Origin: Microplitis mediator
Lineage: Eukaryota; Arthropoda; Insecta; Hymenoptera; Braconidae
Length of the DNA stretch: 64,000 nt
Direction of reading: 5' to 3'
NCBI RefSeq assembly: GCF_029852145.1
Contig: NC_079970.1
Span: 7,378,001-7,442,000 of the forward strand
Shown: positions 1 to 10,168 of the stretch, one piece after another
Layout: each line of letters opens with the position of its first letter
Numbering within the stretch: the stretch's first letter is position 1
Notes under the pieces: model-generated
What the model saw: only the letters and a program-made list of their open reading frames with translations
Database searches by the model: none
Told to the model about the DNA's origin: nothing
Translations under genes and position numbers: made by a program

Positions 1-2419
1 CAGTATCGTAGATGAAAATGATCAAAATGCGGATGTGGATCCACCGGTGCTAAATCGCGGGCCGATTCCTCTAGGCAGACCCGTCGACTGTCCTGCCCAT
101 TACACAGAACTAGAGAACGCGTGTCAAATTTACTGCTGCACGTCAGAAATTCATCAGCTTGAAGATCCGCATCCGGAGCATCCGCCTGAAAAAAAGTCGA
201 TGTCGATTCATCTCGAGCAACCTTTGGCTGTACACGAGGAAAAACGTAAATTAAGCAAAGGAATGCAGAACGGAATCAGCCCAGCAGATTCTAGTACGCA
301 GACTCTTGTCAAGGATACACATTTCAAGTACATGCCGAAAAGGAGCAGAAGAGAAGCTGGGAGCGGAGTCTGGGGTGAAGTTGCCAGCAATGCCGCGGGT
401 TCAATACCACCGGAACCGAAACCGCAACTACATATCGTCGCTAAAAGTTTCAATGCCACGTTGGACCATCGGTACTGCTCAATAACGTCTGCCAGTACGC
501 CGAATAATTTCAGCTGTAATATTCCGTTATCGAAACACATGCCCGACACGCATTTAACGCTACATTTTATCGGAATGCCCTGGTACTGGCAAGTCGTACA
601 GCAGTGTCCGGTTACGTCGAGTCTGACAACCGATGAAACTATCGCTTGCGGATGGGGGTACACTCAGCAACGACAGCAGCAACAGCAACCGTATGTTGAA
701 AACAGTAATCAGCCTGGTGACCAGGCTTTTGCTATTGACGTCGCTTTTTATTTGAGAAAAACTATTAGATTTCGGGTGCCTACTGTACAACCTCATGAGG
801 TAATTGCTTATAGATCTTCAATGTTATATATATATAGAGATATTCCATACAAAATTATCTAATTTTTTTTTACATTGAAATTTTAGGTCCTTAATTTCTA
901 TGTCAGTTATGAAATTTTTGAAAAGTACAAGTAAATTTTGATCTGATAAATTAAAAAAATTTATAACTTCTAATAAACTGCATTCTTGCAGGGATCATTT
1001 ATTTTTTTGAAATGAGATTTAAAAAAAAAAGTATATAAATAATACAGTCGCGGTTTTTTTATAGATTTAAATTGTTGATTTTTTCAAAAGAACGGAACTT
1101 AAAACTTTTGGGTTTTGAATTTTCTTTTATTGTTAAATAAAATAATTTGTTTTTTAGGATTATTACGTTGAAATATCGATGTCTGCTACTTGGGTAGTAA
1201 TTTTTTTCGTGGTATAAATTACAAAAAACAAAAAAAAATGTACCTGAAGATCGGAACGTTTTTCGTGAAACGAAAATAAAAAAATGAAATGAAAAGTAAA
1301 AAATCTACTGGATCTAAAATATTTCGCACGTCAGCCGAAAATTGCAGGTCCCTCCCAACTACTCCTTAAGTCAAATTACATGAATTCGCTTCATTTTTGT
1401 GGCACGAAAATGTTCCGATCTTCAGGTACATAAAAAAAATGCAACGCTAAAAAAATAATTTTGTTATTTACATTGAAAAATTGAAGATTTTTAAAAACCA
1501 ACATCACTAATGCCTTAAAAAATTTGTTTTTTTTACCGAATATAATATATAATAATATTTTTAAAAAAATATAAGGTGACATACTTTCGAAAAAATCAAA
1601 ATTTCAAATTAATTTATTTATTTATTTACGCCAATCGGCAGTATACATAACATTATTTACATATTTTTAAATTTAATTTAAAGAAAAACAAACAGTAACT
1701 AGAAACGATTACTGCTTTAATAGATACAAAATTATTGCGCTATATGCTAATTAGTTAGAACATAATATTTTTTTTGCATTCGCTAAAAAAGATGATGGGG
1801 ATTCACTGAAGAAATTAAGGTTCGAAGAGTGCTGATTTACTAGCCTAGCAATTCTGTTCCTGGGTCCATTGTAAACGTAGTTTTTATTAGATTTATTGAC
1901 TGCTAGAAGCCTTCTTGTTCTCAGCTGTGCACTAGAGCAGACTAAATTGAAATCAGCCAAAATTTCTGGCTATTCTATCAATTCGTTGATAACCTTGAAA
2001 AAAAACCACAAGTCAGCAACTTGTCTGCAAATTAAAATTTTAAAAAATTAAAATGACCCATAAGAATTCAATTGTCTTAAATCTACTAAAGACAGTAAAT
2101 TTTTTTCATTTATCAGACCATTTTTTTACGTTTTTCAAAAATTCCCTACGACCTTACAGAGATTAAGGACTCGAAATTTAAAGATCAAGTCCTTTAAAAA
2201 TATACAAATACATTTTATAAAATTTGCCAAATCATAAGCTTAAAAAAAAAATTAGATGATTTAGTATGAAATAATTTCTTTATTATCAAATTAATTAATT
2301 AATATTTTTTCAAAATAATTAAATAAATATTTTTTTTGTTTTAGAATGTATGCAAAAATAATCACGGCGGTGATTATCTTGAATTCACGATGCACTTTTA
2401 TCGTGACTGCGATGGATGA
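1..2419 (+). CDS. 3' end of an unrecognised protein-coding gene (last two exons)
   Basis: The reading frame is open from base 2, so the gene starts left of the window. The penultimate exon runs to 799 (donor gtaatt at 800). The last exon is 2345-2419 after a ttttag acceptor and adds 24 codons plus TGA in phase. About 290 residues are visible. They include a basic KRSRR stretch (near residue 115 of the visible part), a short poly-Gln run, scattered cysteines, and a C-terminal block LRKTIRFRVPTVQP followed across the splice by YLEFTMHFYRDC. The conserved-looking sequence continuing across the junction supports the exon pairing. No signal peptide or membrane segment is visible in this part. I do not recognise the family. 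The intron (800-2344) holds an inverted-repeat element and a retrotransposon relic. The gene is convergent with tweek. Confidence 0.75.
1239..1431. mobile_element. Inverted-repeat element, family with TGTACCTGAAGATCGGAACG ends
   Basis: The termini TGTACCTGAAGATCGGAACG (1239) and its near-perfect inverse ending at 1431 bound about 190 bp with no coding potential. A second copy lies at 47638-47864 in another gene's intron and shares internal words such as the ATCTACTGGATCTAAA-type segment. This is a non-autonomous (MITE-like) element in the intron of the left-edge gene. Confidence 0.7.
1751..1986 (-). mobile_element. Non-LTR retrotransposon relic (reverse transcriptase C-terminus)
   Basis: The minus strand encodes about 78 codons resembling the C-terminal tail of insect non-LTR reverse transcriptases: KVINELIE, one in-frame stop, PEILADFNL, then LRTRRLL and a short final tail ending in stop. 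The same block occurs at 42633-42875 (RSNRRINTLRFNKNYV against RTRRLLAVNKSNKNYV, and both share NRIA). A (TTTA)n run at 1614-1632 could be the 3' tail of the element. It is inactive and 5'-truncated. Confidence 0.65.
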
Positions 2420-4768
2420 ACCAATTCCCAGTGAGCTTGCAGTACGTTTGGAATTAACACATATCAATTTCCAGGATTTATTACTACTATTGTTTTTTTT
2501 TTAATTATAAATTATTATTTATTTATAATGAGATGATTCATTAAAAATAAAATGACTTTGTTATTTTTTTATTAAAAAACTTTGCCGTAATTTGCTGTAA
2601 ATGTGTAATGATAATTCTACGTATATGCTAAGCTAACTTTGATATATACATTGAAGGAAAAAAAAAAGATAAAATTCCAGTCGATGTTATTCGATGGTAT
2701 TTGGTGATAAATTATTGATCAAACTGCATTTTGTGATCTTGCATTTGTATTTAGTCTTGATAACTGATTTTAAAAATACAGATACATGCAAGTGCAGTAT
2801 TTTGAATCTCACAGAGATTTATTACGTAACTCATTTTAAATAAATTGTAACATTAATAAAATTATTTATAATATATTGATATTGATATTTATAAATATTA
2901 ATGACGATACTCAAGATTATTTTATTTGGCAATAATTTTGAGAATATCAATAAATTATTGGCAGCTAAATAAAAAAAATCCATTTGAAAATAAATATTTA
3001 ACGCGACGTAGTGATACGTAAATTTTTACTTGAAGCTTAAACTTTTAAAAAATATAAATAAACTAAAATAATTATATCATACTGTCATTAAGTAAATAGT
3101 GTTATTAAATTTACTATCAACTTATTAATTATTCAAGACAATGATAATGATGATGATGATGTAATTTACTTATTATATATATTTATAATTAGAGACATTT
3201 GTATATTTTTTCATGACTATACATTTTTTTATTTTTTTTGTTTTTATTGCACGCGATATTTCTCACAGTTGTTACGTTTTCATTTTTACTTAAGTTTAAT
3301 ATTTTTGTTTACGATTAATTTTTTTTATTTTAAATTAATTGATAAATTTTAGATTTTTTCTGAATTAAAAAAAAATTCGATCATTTTGTGTGAATAAAAA
3401 AAAATTTAATTGTCAAAATTTTTGGTAGCTGAGATTTGTCGTAATTAATTATAGTTATTAATTAATTGATTAAATTAATTATATAGTTAATATATAAGAA
3501 ATAAATAATGCGTAATTATAATGCAATAAGTCATAGATAATAGTAATTTGTACATATATACTTCACTCTATTACCAAGTATTAGACTTAAAAAAAAATTG
3601 ATTAATTAATTAATTAATTAAAACAATTGGATATTAATTATTACTCATGAGATAAAACTACAGTATAATTTTTTTCTTAATGCTTTTTATCTAAAAAACA
3701 ATAAAGGTGCAATAATGTCGATATAAAAAAAAAAACTGAAAAAAATAAATAAAAATTGTTGACAAGCAAATAAATAAAAATAAAAATTTGTGCCTTAGGT
3801 TATTGTAAAACAAACGGCTATTAAAAATAAAAAATAAAAATGAATTATATATCTGATGACTAGAAAACAAATAAAAAGTTTTAATTTTTAATATCAAAGT
3901 TTAAATACGTCAATGAATAAATAACTGAATGAGCTCATTAATCATTATTATTAATAGATTTTTTAATCTGATAAATTTTATAATTTTTTTTTTATTTAAT
4001 TTTATCAGCTCACTGGATTGTTATGAAAATAAATTAATCAAATAAATTGACAGTAAAAAATTTTTTTGAAAGTTAATTTTATTGGATTTACTTTTTTATT
4101 TATTAAATAATAAATTATGACGTAATAAGAAAGTTTAGGATTTAATCCTTCTCTCTTGCTAGTCCTCATATCAGTAAATATTTCAAGGCAACACTAAGTG
4201 GTCAATTGATCAAAACAATTATTAAATCCTTATCATTACTATAGCTATAATAATAATAATAGTAATTATTATTATTATTATTATTATTAATTAATATATA
4301 TTGCAGTGCCTTGTGGATCCAATTCTACTGATTATAATTGTATATTTGACTACAAATTTATGTAAATGTATTATGTATTACATATTTATTATTAATATAT
4401 CATTGATAAAATTATAATTATTATTTTTAATTATTGACAAATTTTATTATTTCTTTGTAAATCTATATTATTAAGAGAATAAGAAAAATTTTGTTTCCGC
4501 CATATCTATATGATAGAATTAGTTAATGTTATTGAAATTGGTATCATTAGATAGGTCTTGACTTGAATTTGTGCCTTTTCACAGTTTAAACTCTTTTTAA
4601 TTGCCAAGTTTTGAGATAAATAGATTTATCTATATCATTTGAATTACATTTAAATTACGCGGGAAAAAAGACGATCGTATTTATTTTCTTTAAATAAATT
4701 AATACTTTAATTATTCTGTTACTAAATATGACTGAATGTCACTGAATATATATAGCTATATTATTTAT

Positions 4769-4845
4769 ATCGCGTTACTTATTCCAACATGACAGATTTT
4801 TCTACTCCCTTTTGGTTTTAGGAAGCTTTTCAAAGCCAAAAAAGT
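4769..4845. repeat. Fragment of the CGCGTTACTAATT-ended repeat
   Basis: A cgcgttacttattcc terminus followed by an AAAAGG/CTTTTGG-rich segment resembles the ends of the elements at 10529-11061 and 8470-8754. Only one end is recognisable here. Confidence 0.4.
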
Positions 4846-5042
4846 CTGCATGGAAAAAAAAAGGATTCATTGACACAAAAAATCTTTACTCGACTAAAGA
4901 AAATTTTTACTTACCCCAAGAAATTTTTTGCATTGTGAATTGAAAACAAAAATTTATTTAGAACTAGAAAAAATTACTTGGTGCAAGGAGTTATTTCTTG
5001 ACCGAAAAAATCTTTTCTCGCCCCAAGACAATTTTTGTATTT

Positions 5043-5719
5043 GAATCATTTATTTGAGAAACCCCATAAGTCAAGAAAACAAAATTTTTCAGGAAACACA
5101 AAAAATATTTTTTTGAAAAAACTTGACATTAAAATAATAAATAAATAATTGAATACAATAATGTTAGCGTCTCTGAAAAAGATTCCAACAAGAAAAATTT
5201 AATCTTTTAACAGAAACTACTTAAAAAAATTATTTAAAGTTGATTGACTTATGGGGTTTCTCAACCAAACGGAAAAAAAGTTATAAAATCATTGTTTTTT
5301 TAAATGTTTCCACTCAAATCATTTATTACACTGATAAAATGAAGTATTAAAATTGTATTTGAACTCTGAAACTCAGAAATTACAAAAAATTATAATTAAT
5401 TTAAACATTTTAATTAGTCATATAACAGCCAACAATAAAACAACATTTGAAATTAATTTCCCAAAAAAGCGCGAATTTAAAAAAAAAAAAAAATTATTTC
5501 TGTAAAACTAAAACTGCATATGTTTATTTGAGTCATTGACTTATGGGGTTTCTCAATTAAAGGAAATTGCTGTCACCCCTTTATTTTTTTTTCAAACGCT
5601 GATTTGATGCATATTTTGATTTATTTCTATGGAGGGACATTCAAAGAACCCAAAAATGCAAAAAACCCAATTAAGTGAAAAACATGACTTATGGGGGTTC
5701 TCAAATAAACGATTCATTT
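5043..5719. mobile_element. Inverted-repeat element with TGACTTATGGGGTTTCTCAA motifs
   Basis: The outer ends are inverse copies (5051-5073 and 5685-5712). The 20-base word TGACTTATGGGGTTTCTCAA is repeated inside in the same orientation as the right end at 5245 and 5536, giving four occurrences in 670 bp. Flanking sequence on both sides (CTTGGTGCAA, AAAAAATCTTTT) is also mirrored, so this element appears to sit inside an older fold-back. Confidence 0.65.
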
Positions 5720-6316
5720 AATTGATAATGCATAAAATTTCTTGGTGCAAATTAAAATTTTTTGCGGCAAAAAATCTTTTTTTTCTGCGTATTTTATAAA
5801 TTTAGTAGTGATATTTGGGCAGTCACGTAGTGACTGTAGGTTGCTTGTTATATTTATTCAACTGACTTCCGTTACTATCCTTTAAAGTTGAAAAAAAAAG
5901 CTTTCATTAGCAATCACTAAAAATACCAACACTAGTTAGTACATTATGTAATTTAATTATCATATAATTACTATCAATTATCACTCAGTCAATAATTTTG
6001 TATTATCTCGAAAAATAAAAATTTTTTCGCGATTGTTATAAAAATATTACACAAAAATTGACGTGACATTTGTTTTAACTTCATCTTTATTAATTATTAA
6101 TTATTGTTTTTTTTTTTTTCATTTAATAATAATATTTTTCATATTTAAAAAAAAATATATTTATATATTTTTTGTTCTCATAGATAAATAATTTGATTCA
6201 AAAATATATGCTCGTTAAAATTATTTTTACTCACTCGAATAAATAAAAATAAAATATATTTTTTTTTTCATCAAAAATATTTCTTTTTTTATCATAAAAA
6301 AATATACAGATAATTT

Positions 6317-6495
6317 ATGACCCGGAAGTTGACAAACAATCAATAATATTTGGATTTTTTTTTCACTAAATGAATTACAAAAAAAAAAAAAAAAAAAAAA
6401 TATGCACATGTAGAAAATTTAAAAAATTCTGGCTGGATTTTTTTTCAATAATTAAAAAAAAAAAAAAATTATTAGTCGACTAACTTCTGAATCAT
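6317..6495. mobile_element. Short fold-back element, ATGATCCTGAAGTTAAC family, copy 1
   Basis: The ends are atgacccggaagttgac and its inverse ...aacttctgaatcat, with A- and T-rich arms and a central TATGCACATGTAGAAAATTT word shared by the copies at 7212-7416, 41304-41496 and 48174-48357. It is about 180 bp and non-coding. Confidence 0.65.
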
Positions 6496-6607
6496 GATAA
6501 TTGATAATTTTCTTTTTATCTTTGAAAAAATTTTTTGATATTAATTAAGAAATTCGAATGTCGGAAAATAATTTGAAATAGAAAAATGGAAAATTTGTTC
6601 GGCTCTA

Positions 6608-6677
6608 ACACTAGGTGGCATAAATTCAAGTTTTCTCGCAGGTGCTCCTTCTCATGGTTGAAGAGTATATATAAAAG
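6608..6677 (+). promoter_or_regulatory. Putative Pol III type-3 promoter: CTCF-like word, PSE-like block, TATA box
   Basis: Three elements in a row are shared with the copy at 38963-39036 (minus): ACACTAGGTGGCA (6608-6620), TCTCGCAGGTGCTCCTTCTC (6636-6655), and TATATATAAAAG (6666-6677). The spacing from the second block to TATA is the same in both copies. Insect snRNA genes use a proximal sequence element roughly 10 bp upstream of TATA. That this block is such an element is an inference from position and conservation. Confidence 0.5.
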
Positions 6678-6689
6678 TTCTTCATTTCA

Positions 6690-6810
6690 GTTCTCGCTCA
6701 AGTGCATATAACTAATCACAGCCTGTAGAAGTGTAGCTACGAAAGAAGGAATTGCACGGCGTTGTGCTTTATCCACTACACACCGAGACTTCAGTCTCAC
6801 AAAATTTTTT
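6690..6810 (+). ncRNA. Candidate Pol III small RNA, about 120 nt (copy 1)
   Basis: This begins about 25 bp after a TATA box and ends at a T6 run (6805-6810), the classic Pol III stop. The body can fold: GTGTAG (6731-6736) pairs with CTACAC (6776-6781) around an inner GCAC/GTGC hairpin (6754-6767), and GAGAC-TTCA-GTCTC (6785-6798) forms a terminal stem. The end CACAAAA-T6 is identical in the second copy at 38815-38945, as are GTAGAAGTGTAGCTACG and TCCACTACAC. The start is approximate. It does not match U6, U6atac or tRNA as I know them. A duplicated non-coding repeat that merely carries a promoter-like segment remains possible. Confidence 0.45.
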
Positions 6811-7211
6811 GAACATCTTAAGATGAGATTAGAGATAAAATTTTTTTTTAAATCTATATAGTTATTGAAATTTTTGAAGGCTGCTGAAATGATGTAACTC
6901 TTTTGGTTTCATTTTTAAATATGACTTTTTTTTATACATTACTTGGTTTAGAATGGAAATGTCGTAGGTTCTTAAGTAATTATGTTTCCCCTGTAAATTA
7001 AAAAGTAATTATGATTTTTTTTGCATTAATTCTATAGACAAAAAGATATTGAGAAAAATTTTTTTTTTGTTTTCATCTAAAGAACTATTATTCATTTTTA
7101 TATATATTTTTTTCTGTCATACTCACGAATTATTGAAATGATGATCAAATTTTGAATTTCAGATTTCATAGAATTTACGCCTCAATAAAAATAAAATCTA
7201 GTTATTTTTAT

Positions 7212-7416
7212 ATGATACTGAAGTTAACAGACGTCCAATAGTTTTTGGATTTTTTTAAGTCGATAACTTAAAAAAAAAAAAAATATTTAAGAAAATTGCA
7301 ATTATAGTTTTTTTTTAATTTTCTACATGTGCATATTTTTAGTTTTTTTTTTCTGTGATTGATTTTTTGAAAAAAAAATCCGAAAATTTTTAATTGTCTG
7401 CTAACTTCAGGATCAT
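7212..7416. mobile_element. Short fold-back element, ATGATCCTGAAGTTAAC family, copy 2
   Basis: The best-preserved copy. The left end atgatactgaagttaac (7212) mirrors gctaacttcaggatcat (ends 7416). It shares the central ACATGTGCATATTTTTAG segment with the other copies. Confidence 0.75.
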
Positions 7417-7581
7417 TATTTTTATTTATATTAAAATTTTCAAATTTATAAAATAAGTAATCGGTTGTAAATTCAGTCAGTTTTATTGAATTATTTTCAA
7501 CAACCTGCAAAGTAAATACTAATTTTAAAAAATAACATTTAATTCCTGAAAAAATACCATAACTCAAATCTATCGCGTCAC

Positions 7582-7725
7582 TAAGGGCCAGTTTTTCAAA
7601 CCTGGTTTATTTTCATCCAGGTTTAAGTTGATATTGCTAGTATATCTATCCGTCAATAATGTATACCAGTAATAATAATTTAAACTCGGGTTAAAAATGA
7701 ACTCGGTTTGAAAAACTGGTCCTAA
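7582..7725. mobile_element. 144-bp MITE with TAAGGGCCAGTTTTTCAAAC ends
   Basis: TAAGGGCCAGTTTTTCAAAC (7582) is inverted as GTTTGAAAAACTGGTCCTAA (ends 7725), a 20-bp terminal repeat with one mismatch. The inner arms also pair (AACCTGGTTTA / TAAACTCGGGTT). There is no coding content. TA or TAA target duplication is plausible. Confidence 0.75.
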
Positions 7726-7740
7726 TTCCAAAAGGACATA

Positions 7741-7870
7741 TTTTTATTTATTTATTTATTACAGACCCAGCAGCCTACTGGCTAATAACAGGGTCATTTT
7801 ATGGTGCAATGATATAAATTTATAGTAGAGAGTTTACATTACATGTTGATTATAATTATAATTATGCTAA
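7741..7870 (-). mobile_element. Possible non-LTR 3' tail remnant
   Basis: A (TTTA)n run is followed on the plus strand by ACAGACCCAGCAGCCTACTG and a GGGTCATTTTATG block. The layout resembles the tetranucleotide 3' tail and 3' UTR of a minus-strand non-LTR element, as near the relic at 1751-1986. The evidence is weak. Confidence 0.3.
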
Positions 7871-7887
7871 AATTATTACACACGAAT

Positions 7888-8340
7888 TCATGTAAAAAAA
7901 ATTCGTTCTAAAAAGATTACAAAAAAGTTCCGCACGTGGAACTTCTAAACATGAGACAGATTAGAACTTCGAATGGAACCTTTTTTGGAACAATAGTCAT
8001 CTTTATGGTAAAAAAAAAAGTTTTATGAGCGAATTTGGAGTCAAAAAAGGACGTTCGTGGAACTTTTTTGGAATTTTTTATGGACGGTTTTTTTAGTTCT
8101 ATAAAAAATTCTAAAGTGGTGATTCTAGAATTTTTTTGGAATGTCCATATAAAATTCCAAAAAATTTCCAAGATTGTCCTTTTTTGACTCTAAATTCGTT
8201 CATAAAAACTTTTTTTTTACCATCAAAATGCCTAACGTTCCTAAAAAGTTCTATTCGAAGTTCTAATCTGTCTCATGTTTTGACGTTCCACATGCGGAAT
8301 TTTTTTGGAATTTTTTTGGAATGAACTTTTTTTACACGGG
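7888..8340. mobile_element. Fold-back element, CCCGTGTAAAAAAA / GGAACTTCTAAAC family, copy 1
   Basis: The long imperfect palindrome has paired words AGTTCCGCACGTGGAACTTC (left) and GTTCCACATGCGGAAT (right), and TTTTTTTACACGGG at the right end. Two relatives are at 17861-18382 and 52083-52605. All three carry AGATTAGAACTTC-like and TTGAGTCAAAAAAG-like words. Confidence 0.7.
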
Positions 8341-8469
8341 AAGACTTAAAGGCTTAGTTTTAATAGGCTTTACATAGATAATAGAAAACTGCTAGTAAAA
8401 TTTATAGCATAATTTGACTAGTTATCACGTAGCTGGACGAATATGGACCTCAGGACACTGGTATTGAGG

Positions 8470-8754
8470 GAATTATTTATACGCCCTATTGGCTTTAGTC
8501 ACTAAGTTTAAAACCAAAAGGGCGTATAATTTTTTTTCTTAATTGCTAATCATATTGTAGACTTATTCTAAAGGCGTATAATTTAAGCTGTGTCCTTGTG
8601 GCTTTCAAAAAATTTTTTTTCATTTTCAGCTACAAAGTAAGTCTACAAAACGATTGGCAATGAAAAAAAAAATATACGCCCTTTCGGCATCAGAGACTTT
8701 CCTAAAGCCAAAGTGTCGTATAAAAATATAAGTCTTTTTGTAATTAGTAACGCG
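8470..8754. mobile_element. Repeat related to the CGCGTTACTAATT family
   Basis: This ends in AATTAGTAACGCG (to 8754) and contains inverted TATACGCCCT...AGGGCGTATAA words and GTAGACTTATT / AATAAGTC-like segments also present at 10529-11061. The left end is not clear. Confidence 0.5.
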
Positions 8755-9730
8755 AAATAATAAAATAATAAAAGTAAACAATAAAAAGTCATTTTTAATC
8801 CATTATTTAATTCGAATATTTATTAACAAATTTTCCTATTATATGACATTATCAATATCTTAGTCATAAAGTCGATCACAGAAATAAATAAGAAACATTC
8901 ATACAGACATCATATTATTATTTTTTTTTTTATCTAATGACAATAATAAAATTACAATTTTCCATTTATATTTAAGTTAATTATCATTTTTTACATCGTT
9001 TGCTTGTTAAACGACGGAATTTAGCGAGCAATATTTTTATTTATCAATTTTCTATTCGATAAACTATAATATAAATATATTTCATTATTATTTTTATTCA
9101 TTCATATTTATTTTCTTTAATTATTGATTTATTATTGACATGCCGTTTCGCAATAGTGATAAATGATAACTCAATTAAAAATAATAAATATACATAATAT
9201 ATAAAACCCAATGCAACTAAAAAAAAAAATACATATATATATAGATATTTTACATATTTATAAATTAATGAAACATCGGTGGGCGATATTTAATTGCTAA
9301 AAAAAGAGTAATTTTTACTTATAATCAATAAAAAAAATAATATACATTTGTATTAAATACGTATAATTATGCGACTTCGATGCAATTTAAATACGTCATT
9401 ATAATTAATTATAAAAAATAAACATATACACAAAATTCAGCATTAATCTAACGAACAAAAAATTATTTTATAATTTTAATTATAATTATTCATTTAATTT
9501 ATATAATAATTTACTCTTTCACTGTACAACGATTTTCGGTGTTACGTTATTTGGTTTTTTTTTTTTTTTCTTCTTTTTTTGTTCGAATGCATAATATATA
9601 TTTATAATATATGAGAGGTACTATTGACCTATTAAATATTTTGTCCATGAGTAATAGGTTCAGAACGGAACGAATGGACGAATTGTCTAGCAATGATAAA
9701 TCGCTTATTGATTACTATCATTCATACACA

Positions 9731-9739
9731 ATAATAATG

Positions 9740-9807
<68 letters not shown>

Positions 9808-9809
9808 TG
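9731..9809. repeat. (AAT)n microsatellite
   Basis: About 25 near-perfect AAT units. The poly-isoleucine ORF across it is an artefact of the repeat. Confidence 0.95.
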
Positions 9810-10069
9810 CAATAATTTTTTTAACTATCATTCGCAAGTATGAAATTATTTTCTATACATTCATTCATTTTGTTAATAGTAATTTATATATATTGAATTA
9901 TTTAATTCATTGAGAATATATATTAAGTAGTCCATCGATAAATTTGATCATATCTCAATGAAATTAATTTATAATTGCACCTAATGTTGGTATATACTAA
10001 AGATAAATATAGAAAGACTACACGTGTTTAGTCGTTGCTCATAAAATTCGCTACATGTGTATATGTGTC

Positions 10070-10075
10070 TTTATT
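10070..10075 (-). terminator. Putative poly(A) signal of tweek
   Basis: The plus-strand tttatt reads AATAAA on the minus strand, about 95 bp beyond the tweek stop codon at 10169. No other evidence for the cleavage site. Confidence 0.4.
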
Positions 10076-10168
10076 TTTATTGTTATTATGATTATTATTA
10101 TTGTTATTATTATTATTTTAAAAGTAAATGTTTTTTAGAGGCAATGTAGCATTACAAGTTCACTTATT

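Larger units (their letters stand above)
2420..10168. other. 7.7-kb intergenic region, repeat-filled, no protein gene seen
   Basis: This lies between the 3' ends of two convergent genes. It is very AT-rich with long homopolymers and no ORF with recognisable content. An AATAAA-type signal near 2546-2552 could serve the left gene. The rest is the inverted-repeat elements listed separately, one candidate small RNA gene and an AAT microsatellite. I see nothing definable in roughly 2600-4760. Confidence 0.7.

Noticed and set aside
5043..5719. Regularly recurring 20-mer, considered as a CRISPR-like array
   Set aside because: Eukaryotic context, only four copies with mixed orientation and unequal spacing; explained by transposon ends.
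6690..6810. Telomerase RNA as a specific identity for the small RNA candidate
   Set aside because: The promoter type would fit, but the body seems short, two diverged copies exist, and no stretch kept in both copies looks like a template for TTAGG-type repeats.
9611..9913. 100-codon ORF with poly-isoleucine
   Set aside because: A translation of the (AAT)n microsatellite.
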